DNA of 63,751 nucleotides from Candidatus Micrarchaeum sp. (GTDB lineage Archaea > SpSt-1190 > DYHY01). The stretch is from contig DYHY01000001.1 of the NCBI GenBank assembly GCA_020723935.1, forward strand, positions 51,265 to 115,015, read 5' to 3'. The notes beneath the pieces were generated by a model, which saw nothing but the letters and a program-made list of their open reading frames with translations, made no database searches and had not been told where the DNA came from. Position 1 is the first letter of the stretch. Each line of letters starts with the position of its first letter. Positions 17,399-27,400 of the stretch are shown in pieces. Made by a program: the position numbers and the translations under genes.

Positions 17399-20300
17399 TC
17401 ACGGCCATACCGCCAGGATCTGCGCGATAGCGGTCGCGTTCCAGTTGCCCGCCGTGTCGTTGGCCCATACCTGCCAGCCTATGAACGTGTTGTTGGCGAC
17501 GCCCGTGGAGTTCGTCCAGGTGAAGTTGGACCATCCGCCTGTGAAGCCCTGCGTCGCGCCGGTGTAGTTGACCCACGCGCCCGTCTCGTTCGTTGAGAGG
17601 AAGCTTGAGCCCAGCGCCAGGTTGTCGATCCAGGAGGAGGAGAAGAGGACCGCATCGCCCGCCGAGGCGTTGAACTCCGTCACGTTCTGCGCGTAGGACG
17701 TGAACTGCGGGGCGACCGTGTCCAATGTTACCGTGCGCACGGAGGAGTCGACGGCGTTCTGGGCCTCGTCGGTGATGCTGACGAAGTACGTGTAGAGGCT
17801 GTTGGGCTGGCCCGTGACGTTGAAGAAGCAGTAGTTGTTCGCCGGCGGAGCCTTGGTGAGCGCCATCGTGTAGTTGGTCATCGCGTTGAACTGGAGGACG
17901 CAGGAGGCGGGGTTCGCCTCTGCGAAGGTCATGTTGACCTCGACGTAGGTCCTCGGGACGCTGGAGCCGTTCGCGAGCGTCGGGGCGACGTATGTCAGGC
18001 CTGCCGGGAAGATCGTGTCGACGAGGAACGTCCTGTTGGCCGAGAACGCCGGGTTCCCTGTTGTGTCGTTGGCGAATCCGGCCCAGACGTACCAGCCGTC
18101 TGCCAGGGCCGCCAGGGTCGTCCAGATGGAGTTGTTGTAGGGCGTTGAGTTGAGGACCTTGAGGCCCCAGCCTCCGGACCAGTTGCCGTAGACGGCCAGG
18201 GCGGAGAGTGCGAGATTGTCGGTAGCGCTCAAGGAGAACGAGACCTGTGAGGAGCTGATGTTCGCGAAGGCCGCCGGGGCGAAAAGCGTGACGAGCGGGC
18301 CCGTCGTGTCGGTGACAGTCACGTTCGTCGTGTTGGCGCCGGGCGACGCGGGGGGGGAGATTGTTGCCGGAAGGCCGGTGTTCCCGTCGATTGCCGAGGC
18401 TATGAAGGCTGACAGGGAGTCGTTGGACGAGAGCGGGGCAGTGACGTTGAACACCGCCGTCGCGGTCTGCCCGCTGTAGATCTGGGATATCGTGAAGGTC
18501 GGCGGATACACCGGCATTCCCTGGGCAGTGGTTAGGTTCACAACAACGTCGTCGGCGGTCGCTCCCAAGGGGGAGGACTTGACAGTGACGTAGGCGGTGT
18601 AGTTGGCCCCCGTCCCTGGGCTCGCCGGGAATATCGAGAGCCCGGTTATCGAGACGTTGGCTTTGGAGAGGTTGTGGGCGCCGGCCAGCCAGCTGTAAGT
18701 CCCGTTGTACTTCCCGACGGGGAGGCCCTCTGGGACGAGGAAGTTGAGGTAGACCGTCTGGTCGCGCACGTATGCAGTCGTCAGGTTGTCGTCGCAGAAC
18801 GTCGCCGGGGTGTCGCTAGTGGCCATCGAATCCCTCACCTGGGAGATCTGGTTCCCGCCCGAGAAGCAGTGCGCCTGGTCGCGGTAGACGAGGCCCGCCC
18901 AGCTGTTGATGAAGAACTGGTCGCAGTCGAAGCAGTCGGTGTTGTTGAGGTTAGATGAGGTGAGCTTGGAATAGTCGCCCTTCACCGACATGTCGAAGCG
19001 AACGAGGAAGTGGTCGGTGCCGGTCCCGTAGGCCGTCTGCTTGGAGATTGAGACTGCCGTCTCGTTGAAGCCGGGCCGGGAGAGGATTGACGCGTTGGAG
19101 GAGTTCAGGTTCCCCGATACGTCGGATGTATTGACGAGCGCAAAGAGCGTCCCGACGGGGAGGTTCGCGCCGTCGATCCCCGACATTTTGCAGGACGATC
19201 CGGCGCATCCGGACAAGGGGGCTGCAGCGCGCACTGTCTGGCCGGCCGAGTCCACTATTTTGTAGGCCGACGCGGTGAAGTTGACGCCCGAGGAGTCCAC
19301 CCCGTACTGCTCGTCGAAGGAGACGCTCAGGTTGAAGGTCTCGAAGCCCACGTAGCTCGTGCCGTTGTTGCCGCTGACGGAGACGAGGACCAGGGGAGCG
19401 ACATTGTCCTGCAAGTAGAGGAGGAAGCTCTGTGCGGTGGACGAAGTGAAGGCGAGGTTCGTCGCGTTCGGGGCGTAGCCGGCCTTGCTCGCGTTCAGGA
19501 GGAGGGGCGTCCCGTCGGATGTCTCGCTTCCCGAGACGAAATAATCAGACCCCGAGGGAGCGGCTGTATAATTGGGGATGAATGTGGCCACCCCCTCCGA
19601 GTCTGTCGAATTTGTCGCGATGGCTATTCCTGACGAGAGGAGCTTGACCGTCGCCCCCTGTACCGGGGCGTTCGCCCCCCAGGCCTGGCGCACCGTCACA
19701 TTTATCTTGGCCCCTATCTTGATTGTCCCGAGGTTGAGCGGCGCGGTGGCGTTCTCGGCGGCCTGGTAGGTGTAGTTGATGGGGTTTGACACCATCTCGC
19801 CGAAGGACTGCTTGCTCGTGACGAGGAACACCTTGCTGGCGTTCGTGAGCTCCGTGTTGTTGAAGAAGCCGTCGGATGGCGTGCTCTGCCCGTTCACGGA
19901 GAGGAAGTCGCAGCCCGAGGAGGTCGTGACGCACGAGGCGACGGGCGCCGAGAGGGTGTTGTTGTAGAGCGTCAGGAGGACGCCGCTGACGGCCGTCCCG
20001 GACCAGTCCGACACTGCCGCGTGGACGTTCTGGGCGTGGAACGTGAAGTTAGCGGCCTGCGTCAAGGAGGAGAGCGCCATCCCAGTCAGGCCGACCGTGT
20101 TGTAGCCGGACTTTGACACTATCGCGTTCACCGCCGGATACGCCGTCGGGTCAACGTCGAAATACGCGATGTTCGAGGCGTCGGAGAGGACGATCTGCGA
20201 TGCCCCGGACGTCGTCTGGCCGCTTATTGTGATGGTTGTCCCGTTGAGCGGCAGGCCACCCCAGTCACGGGAAGTTATCTCCAGGGTGTAGGGCAGGTTC

Positions 20301-23300
20301 ACCGTGAGCATGGTCTGGTTGTTCGGGTACGTCGTGTTGACGGCTATCGTCGGCGTGTTCATGGTCACGAACCCGGGCCTTGCGACGGAGGCGAGGTGGA
20401 AGCCCGTCGGGAGGTTGAGATAGTAGAGGGATTTGCCGACGTCCTGGACGACCTGCGCCGTGGCGTTGGGAGTCACCACGACGGATGTCGCTATCGGGAC
20501 CCCGTCCTTGCTCCTCACGTCCAGGCGCACGCCGAAGTCTAGGGCCTGGAAAGAGGTCGTCTGGGAGGAGGCGCTGGAATTGACGTCTGCCTTGCGCTCG
20601 ACATACCCAGTCTTGTTGATTATCACCGACCAGGGGCCGGCGGGCAGGGCGAAGTAGTAGGTGTTGTTGAGGGAGACCTCCGGGACTAGGGGTGCGCGGT
20701 CGGAGAAGTTGAAAAAGCCGACGCCCGAGGACATCTCCGCCATGGACTCTGCGTTGTTGGGGAAGCGCCTCACGTCGAAGATGATGGAGTACTGCGGCGC
20801 GCTCGCGTCGCTTGTGTTGAAGTAGACGGTCGTCTGGCTCTCCTGATCCACGCCGCTAGCGGTCTTGGACTTGGTGACGAAGCCGCTCTTTGAGACGGTT
20901 ATCTGTGGGCTTGCGACGGCCGGGTCGCAGAAGTAGTGGTGGCCCAGCTGGCCGGCGACGGAGCCGCACCACACCGAGGTGTTGGAGACCGATAGGACCG
21001 CGCTAGTGAGGTTGGCGCCGAGCTCGTCGTTCACTATCACCCTTAGGGAGAAGTCGCTTGAGCCGTTTAGCACGAACTGCGGCCCAGCGGGGGAGGGCGA
21101 GGTGGCGGCGGCCGAGGTGAAGGCCACGAAGCCGGGCTTGGAGATCGTCGCTGCGGCGAAGGTCCCCGACGGGGAGGGGCAGCCCCAGTCGTATATGCGC
21201 GAGGAGCTGTTGACGCACGACGTGGTGCCGAAGGATATGGCGCCCCCGTTCCTGAGGTCGCGCAGCACCCCGTAGGCATCGTACGTCTTCACGAGGATCG
21301 TGAAGCTGTTGGAGCTGCTGATTGCTAGCTGGCTCCCTGTGGTCGCCGGCGAAACGAACGACGAGTTGAAATCTACGTATCCAGAGAGCCCGACCGTCGC
21401 CCAGGAGGACGTCGACGCAGGGACGGGGCAGAACCAGTCGCTGAAGCTGGAGTTTGTGCAGGGTCCTGCGGAGAACGTCGTCAAGACCCCTGGGACATTC
21501 AGGAGCGCGCCGAACTCGGACTTTGCGTTCACCCTGACGGTGTACCTGTTGGCGGAGGTGTTCGTTATCTGCGGGCCCGCGACGGTCGCCGGCACCGTCT
21601 GCCCGAAGAAGTAGTAGTTGAGGCGTCCGCTCGAAGCAGCGGGGTTCACCGAGACCGCTGCCGGGGAGGTGCCCGGCGCGACGGGGCAGCCCCAGACAGC
21701 CGAGTTGTTCTTCACCTGGCAGGGCACCAGGCCGAAGGAAACCGTGGAGACGTTCCCGCCGACGAGGTCCAGGCCGAGCTCGTCCTTCGTGAAGATCTTG
21801 AGGGAATAGGGCAGGGGCACGAACGCGGTGGACTGGAAGTTGGGGTTGAATGGTATTATCGGGCTCGTCAGGCTGAGGTAGCCGCCCGAGGGGTTCGCGG
21901 TGATTATTATCCCGGGGGATTCGTCGCCGGAGACGGCGGGGCAGCCCCACTTCATGCCGCTCGCGGTGCAGTTCCCGGAGAGGAGCTTGACCATCGAGAC
22001 CTCGGAGGCTGTCAGGGTTGTCTCGTTGAACTCGTTCCTCGCGTACACTATGAGGTCGAAGAGGCTCGTAGAGTTCATCACGACCTGCGGGGCGGAGGTG
22101 TTCGCGGGCGGGACGGTCCCCTGGAAGAGGAGCGTGACGTAGCCGGGCTTTGCGACCGTGAGGTTCCCGCCCGACGCGAGGCCCATTGTGAGGTTGACGT
22201 CCTCGGCGACCGTCGGGACGGGGCAGCCGTACTGCGAGAAGTTGCCCTGGTTCTGCCTGCAGAAGATCGTGGCGTTCTTGTGCGCGAAGGAGACCGCCCC
22301 CGTCGAGGTGTTTATGAACTGGCCGAACTCGTTTGAGACCTTGAGGAAGATAGTGAAGTTGGCGGTGATGTTTATCGCCGCCTGGGTTATGTTGTTGGGG
22401 CTCACCCCCGCCTGCTGGACCATCAGGTAGCCGGGGTTGGTGTGGCTGAGGTTCGCGTTGAAAGAGATCGTGAAGGGGCTGGTGTGCATGCTTATGTCGA
22501 GGGGGAAGATCAGCACCCCGTCGGCGGTCCCGTTGTGGTCCATCGGCGTCCCGTCCTGGAAGTTCTTCTGCCAGGGCGTGACGGCCGAGTCGCGCACGGT
22601 GATGTTCGCGAACGGCACCTGGTTCCCGAACTGGTCGGTGACGACGACCTTGGTGTTCGGGTCAAGGAGGATGTTTGCGTTGTTCGCGCCCCCCGCGGGG
22701 AGGGTCGCGTTGCACGACGAGACGGTCCCGGAGCCCACGCACATCCGCGACGCGTCCACTGTCACGTTGTTCCTCACGTAGGCCGGCGAGAAGGCGGTTA
22801 TGTTGACTATCGTCCCGAGGGGCACCGGACAGAGGTGGCTGTTTGTCCCTGCGCGAACGGTGCACTGCCACTGGCCGGCCCCGGAGGTGTTCTGGGCGTA
22901 GACGGTGGCGTCGGAGAGGTCGGGCCCGCTCTTTATCTGGTCGCCGTTGAGCTTGTCGGTCGTGTTGACCACGAGGGTGTAGATCACGACGTCCCTGCTG
23001 CCCGTCCCGAGGTTGCCAACGGCGTCGGGGATGGAGACGACGAGGGGCTCGGTCCCGAAGAGCGACACGTCGTTGGGGACCAGGACGTTCCCCGAGCAGG
23101 CCCCGGACGAATACGAGACGTTGAGGGCCGTAGGTATCCCGCCGACCGTGACGGTGCACTGCGTGTCGCCCACCCCAGAGGACGTGTCAAAGACCGTCGC
23201 GTTCACGAACACAGTCTCGCCCTGCCTGAAGTGGCTGTTGCTCTGGGGCGATATCACGGTTATCGAGGGCATCGTGTTGTCGACCGTGAAGAGCGTCGCG

Positions 23301-24499
23301 TTGTTCCCTGTGGTGAGGGGCTGGCCTATCCCGGAGATCCCGTCGAAGTACGAGACGGACACGTTCCCGAACCGCGGCCCCTCCGTCGCCCCGCTCGCCG
23401 TGACGTCGAATGTCAGAGTCTCGAGGGCGCCGCCGCCTATCTGGACGACGGAATCCGTGTCGACTATGACGTACTGGCTGCTCAGGTTCGCGCCCTGGCC
23501 GTTCACGATGTAGAGGTGCTTGCTCGTGAGGTTGGCGGGCGCAGTCGTGCTCGAGCTGCCGGCGTTCTGCACCTGGACGGTGACCCGCGCCGTCCTGAAG
23601 TTGGGGTTGTTGGAGAGGAACGTGACGTTGGAGACCGTGGATGCAACCGTGAGGCTGGGCGGGTTGAGGACGGTCGAGAGGGAGGTCATGGGGTTGGACG
23701 TCGTGTTGAGCTGGCTGTTCTGGTCGGTGGCGTTCGCGGAGAAGGACACTGTGAGGGGCCCTTGGGTGGTGTTGGCGAGGACTGTGAAGGAAACGTTAAA
23801 GTCGCCGGAGCCTCCGCCCGCGATCGACCCGATCGTCGCCGGGAAGACGGCCGCCGGAAGCACCTGGTTGGCCGCCTGGACCGCCACGCTCGGTATCACG
23901 TTGAGCGCCGTGGCGCCGCCCTGGTTGACGATCCTGAACAGGGCCCATACGTTCGTTTGCCCCTTGGAGACCTGCACGGGAATCGGGGTCACGACGCTGG
24001 CGGCGAGCTGCACCTTCGCCTGTATCTGGACGGACGCAGTCGTGTTCACCGTGAAGTTGGTCGCGTTCAGGCTGAAGACGGGTATCGCCGCGGTCCCGGG
24101 GGCGGCGGGCGCCGACGTGAAGTTGAAGCGGATTATGGCCGAGGAGAGGGGGGCGAGCGTCCCGTTGTAGCAGCTCAGGAGGAGCGGGGGGGCGCCGCCG
24201 CCCGGGCTCGTCAGGCTGTAGAGCGGGAGGGACGCCGGGCAGGCTATGCTGTCGGAGACTATTGAGCCGCCCGAGTTGAAGGGCGACAGGTCTATCTTGA
24301 CGGCTGTTATGCCCTCCCCGCCGGTGTTGGTCACGTTGAAGATGAAGGACACGTTCTGGTCCGTGCTGACGATCGTCGGGGAGACCGAGGCGGTGTGGGC
24401 GGTCGCTGCGAAGGCAGGGGAGAACACCAAGAGCAGCGCGGCTAGGAAAAGGAGATGCCTTGCTGCTGCGGGCGGCCGGATGCGCCTGCTCATGGCCAA
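17399..24499 (-). CDS. Giant exported surface protein, 2366 aa, tandem Cys-pair modules
   Basis: Signal peptide at about 1-32 (HLLFLAALLLVFSPAFA), then CARDB/Ig-like beta domains with repeats of SxGQTNVW and FSANATDQNSQL type. From about residue 480 to 1300 there is a series of modules of about 90-100 residues. Each starts with a strand such as FTILVKTYDAYG or YTVRVNAKSEFG, carries one Cys, then a W-x-C-P turn (WGCP, WFCP), and ends near a GYV/GFV strand. They resemble carboxypeptidase-regulatory-like folds; the Cys pair may be a disulfide. The C-terminal 450 residues are Ig-like domains (DTTGPLVTLFAPAAF, LVDTIFPAGLTYVAP). There are very many N-glycosylation sequons and no C-terminal anchor helix. 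It is a paralogue of the upstream gene, whose end it overlaps by 10 bp. Likely an S-layer or adhesin component. Confidence 0.85.
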   Translation of the reverse strand: MAMSRRIRPPAAARHLLFLAALLLVFSPAFAATAHTASVSPTIVSTDQNVSFIFNVTNTGGEGITAVKIDLSPFNSGGSIVSDSIACPASLPLYSLTSPGGGAPPLLLSCYNGTLAPLSSAIIRFNFTSAPAAPGTAAIPVFSLNATNFTVNTTASVQIQAKVQLAASVVTPIPVQVSKGQTNVWALFRIVNQGGATALNVIPSVAVQAANQVLPAAVFPATIGSIAGGGSGDFNVSFTVLANTTQGPLTVSFSANATDQNSQLNTTSNPMTSLSTVLNPPSLTVASTVSNVTFLSNNPNFRTARVTVQVQNAGSSSTTAPANLTSKHLYIVNGQGANLSSQYVIVDTDSVVQIGGGALETLTFDVTASGATEGPRFGNVSVSYFDGISGIGQPLTTGNNATLFTVDNTMPSITVISPQSNSHFRQGETVFVNATVFDTSSGVGDTQCTVTVGGIPTALNVSYSSGACSGNVLVPNDVSLFGTEPLVVSIPDAVGNLGTGSRDVVIYTLVVNTTDKLNGDQIKSGPDLSDATVYAQNTSGAGQWQCTVRAGTNSHLCPVPLGTIVNITAFSPAYVRNNVTVDASRMCVGSGTVSSCNATLPAGGANNANILLDPNTKVVVTDQFGNQVPFANITVRDSAVTPWQKNFQDGTPMDHNGTADGVLIFPLDISMHTSPFTISFNANLSHTNPGYLMVQQAGVSPNNITQAAINITANFTIFLKVSNEFGQFINTSTGAVSFAHKNATIFCRQNQGNFSQYGCPVPTVAEDVNLTMGLASGGNLTVAKPGYVTLLFQGTVPPANTSAPQVVMNSTSLFDLIVYARNEFNETTLTASEVSMVKLLSGNCTASGMKWGCPAVSGDESPGIIITANPSGGYLSLTSPIIPFNPNFQSTAFVPLPYSLKIFTKDELGLDLVGGNVSTVSFGLVPCQVKNNSAVWGCPVAPGTSPAAVSVNPAASSGRLNYYFFGQTVPATVAGPQITNTSANRYTVRVNAKSEFGALLNVPGVLTTFSAGPCTNSSFSDWFCPVPASTSSWATVGLSGYVDFNSSFVSPATTGSQLAISSSNSFTILVKTYDAYGVLRDLRNGGAISFGTTSCVNSSSRIYDWGCPSPSGTFAAATISKPGFVAFTSAAATSPSPAGPQFVLNGSSDFSLRVIVNDELGANLTSAVLSVSNTSVWCGSVAGQLGHHYFCDPAVASPQITVSKSGFVTKSKTASGVDQESQTTVYFNTSDASAPQYSIIFDVRRFPNNAESMAEMSSGVGFFNFSDRAPLVPEVSLNNTYYFALPAGPWSVIINKTGYVERKADVNSSASSQTTSFQALDFGVRLDVRSKDGVPIATSVVVTPNATAQVVQDVGKSLYYLNLPTGFHLASVARPGFVTMNTPTIAVNTTYPNNQTMLTVNLPYTLEITSRDWGGLPLNGTTITISGQTTSGASQIVLSDASNIAYFDVDPTAYPAVNAIVSKSGYNTVGLTGMALSSLTQAANFTFHAQNVHAAVSDWSGTAVSGVLLTLYNNTLSAPVASCVTTSSGCDFLSVNGQSTPSDGFFNNTELTNASKVFLVTSKQSFGEMVSNPINYTYQAAENATAPLNLGTIKIGAKINVTVRQAWGANAPVQGATVKLLSSGIAIATNSTDSEGVATFIPNYTAAPSGSDYFVSGSETSDGTPLLLNASKAGYAPNATNLAFTSSTAQSFLLYLQDNVAPLVLVSVSGNNGTSYVGFETFNLSVSFDEQYGVDSSGVNFTASAYKIVDSAGQTVRAAAPLSGCAGSSCKMSGIDGANLPVGTLFALVNTSDVSGNLNSSNASILSRPGFNETAVSISKQTAYGTGTDHFLVRFDMSVKGDYSKLTSSNLNNTDCFDCDQFFINSWAGLVYRDQAHCFSGGNQISQVRDSMATSDTPATFCDDNLTTAYVRDQTVYLNFLVPEGLPVGKYNGTYSWLAGAHNLSKANVSITGLSIFPASPGTGANYTAYVTVKSSPLGATADDVVVNLTTAQGMPVYPPTFTISQIYSGQTATAVFNVTAPLSSNDSLSAFIASAIDGNTGLPATISPPASPGANTTNVTVTDTTGPLVTLFAPAAFANISSSQVSFSLSATDNLALSALAVYGNWSGGWGLKVLNSTPYNNSIWTTLAALADGWYVWAGFANDTTGNPAFSANRTFLVDTIFPAGLTYVAPTLANGSSVPRTYVEVNMTFAEANPASCVLQFNAMTNYTMALTKAPPANNYCFFNVTGQPNSLYTYFVSITDEAQNAVDSSVRTVTLDTVAPQFTSYAQNVTEFNASAGDAVLFSSSWIDNLALGSSFLSTNETGAWVNYTGATQGFTGGWSNFTWTNSTGVANNTFIGWQVWANDTAGNWNATAIAQILAVWP

Positions 24500-27400
24500 G
24501 GCGGGGAGGGACCTCCGTCGAAATCGTATGTCGCGGTGTAATTGTCAGATATCGTGCCGGCGGGGACAGCGACCCTCAGGATAACGGACTGCTCCCTCGC
24601 GTACTGGGTGGAGAGGTTCTGGTCGCAGATCGGCTCGGTGAAGACGCCGGTCGTGTAATTGTTAAGGATGGTGAAGCTCCTGTTCCCTTCCGCGCCGGCG
24701 GGCCCGCAGCTCGTGGAGTTGAAATATGCCAGGGTCGCGCAGAAGCCGCCGGGGCAGGAGGCATCCGTTATGTTGAGCTCGTTTCCGGGGTTGAACACCC
24801 CCTTGAAGTTGGAGAGGAGCATCCTCAGGGAGGTCCCCTTGAGCGTCACGTTGAGCATTATCTTCCAGACGTCGAAGCCGTTGGAGAACGCGTGGTAATC
24901 AAGGAAGGCCACGGAGTTCTTCCTGACGCCCGGGCGGGAGTTAAGGTCTATAGCCGTGACGTTCTGGTTGCCGACGACGTCGGAGCTGTTCACCTTCAGG
25001 AAGAGGTGGCCGGTCGGGAGGTCCAGGCCGCTGATCGCGAGCACCGAGCAGTTGGCGGCCCCGGTGCAGACGTTAGTCCAGTTCCTGACGGGGAAGCCAG
25101 TCAGGTTCTCTATCCGGTAGTAAGTCCTGTTGGTGTTGAGGCCGCTCCCGTCCGCACCGTAGGGGTCGCTCGTGCTGAAGTTGAGGTCGAAGCTGTTGAG
25201 AGTGAAAGCGGTGGCGTTCGCCGGGGTCGCGACAACTATCATCGGCGGCTCGTTGTCCGAGAGGCTCCTATTGAGGAGCGCGGGCGCCGAGCTGTTGAAG
25301 GAGAGGCTCGTGGAGTTCATGGCGTATCCGGCCTTCTGGACGAAGAGCGAGTAGGGCGAGAAGTCCGGGAGCTCCGAGGGGGCGATCTTTGCGTCCGCCG
25401 CCGAGGCCTCCGCGTAGAAGTCGGGGCTGATGATCGCGTAGCCCGAGGAGTTGGTCGTGACTTTCCCGACCGTCGCTGCGGTCGCGTTCGTGATGTAGAC
25501 CGAGGCGTTGGCGAGCGCTAGGAGCGATCCCCAGGACTGGAAGGCGTAGACGCGCACGTTCCCGCCAATCCTCACGTTCCCGGCGTCGAAGGGCGGTGTC
25601 GCGTTCTGGAAGTAGTACGTCCCGTCCGCCTTCTGCACGGGGCCGAAGTCCGTCTTGCTCGCGCCGACCACAAGGGTGTCGCCCTCGGAGAGCTCGTTAG
25701 AGTTGAAGATGGAATCGTCCGGGGTCGTCGGCCCGTAGGACGAGTTGAAGGTGCATATGCCCGAGGCGGGCGTGACGCATTCGGCGAACTTGCTCAAAGT
25801 GTTGTTCCTGAAGAGCTCGATCTTTGCGCCCGCCACCGCAGACAAGTGCCAATCGGTGAGGTTCACGACGATGTTCTGCGCGTGGAAGGATTCCCATTCT
25901 CTCGGCGAGGCTGAGGACACGGGGCTAGGGCCCAGCGAGAAAGTGTTGTAACTGGCCTTGGCGACGTTTGCCGAGAGGCTCGGGTATGTCAGGGGGTCTA
26001 TCTCGAAGTACGCGGTGTTGGCGTTCCCTTCCAGGGTGACGGAGTAGAGGAGCGTCCCGTTGGGGGCCTTGATGTTCACCGTCGTGGCGTTGAGCGCCTT
26101 TCCCCCGAAGTCGAGGGAGGATACCTTCACCGTGTGCGGGAGGCGGAGGACGTATTGGGACTGGCCCGACGGATAGGTGCCGTTCGCGGCGACGGGCGTG
26201 GAATTGGTGACGAACCCCGTGCGCGACGCGGTGACGGTGGCGGCGCCGTTCGCGAGCGGGAAGAAATAGCTTGAGGTCGACCCGTTCTGGAAGAAGGGTG
26301 TGGGGGAGAAGGAGGCGCCGGAGACTATCGCCGAGCCGTTGTCCGAGAGAAGGGTCACCTTGACGGTGAACTGGAGGTCCGCCGAATCGATGTACGGGGT
26401 GGAGGGGGCAGTGGAGAAGGAGAAGAGCTTGTCGACGTAGCCCGACTTCCTCGCTATCATCGACTGCGTGCCCGTTGGGAAAGCGAAATAGAAGATGTTG
26501 GAGCTTGAGGCGGAGGGTGCCACGGGCGAGCCGCTCGTGAAGTTGACAAAGGAGACGCCCTGCGACATCTGGGTCGCGTTGTTTGCGACCTCCCTGGCGA
26601 CGCTTATCTTGGCTGTGAAGGGCAGGCCGAAGCCGGTGTTGTTGGTCATCTGCAGGAGGACCTGGGGGCCCGCGGAGGACATCCCGGAGGCCGGCGCGGA
26701 GGTCGTGACGTAGCCGGTCTTTGACACGGAGACTGTGCTTGAGTCGGTGGAGACGGCGCAGTAGTATCTGTTGGAGTTTGCGATGCACGATGGCTGGGAG
26801 AGGCCGATAGGGGAGATTGTGGCTCCGGAGAGGTCAGATCCGAGCTCGTCTGTGAGGACGACTTTCAGGGTGTAATTGTTTAACGACGTCACATGGGTCT
26901 GCGGGCCGGCGGAGGAAGGGGTGGAGATGCCCGTGGCGTTCCAGTCTATGAAGCCGAGGCCGCGGACCGAGACGTTCCCGGCCGAAGACCAGGCCGCCGG
27001 GCAGCCCCACTGGGACGGGGTGCTGTTGGAAAACACACACTGCAGGCTGTTGAACGTGACGTTCCCGCCCGCGGTGATGTTCGGGTAGTTCCCGAGCTCG
27101 TCCCCGGTGCTCACCATGACGGTGAACTGGTTGCTGGAGTTCTGCACGAGCTGCGGGCCGAAGGAGTTGGGGGCGGTCACCGGCTGCGGGGTGTCGACGT
27201 AGCCGTTGGCGCTCGCCGTGACCGTCGTGGAGACGGGGAGCGATATCGGGCAGTGCCATTCGTAGAGCGTCGAGTTCATGCATGCGACAGTCGTGCTGCC
27301 GGAAGCAAACCTCACCGACACGCCCTGGAAGTTGAGGGGCTCCTGGAACTCGTCCGTCGCGAGGACCTTTACCGAGTATTTGTTGGCCGAGACCGCGACC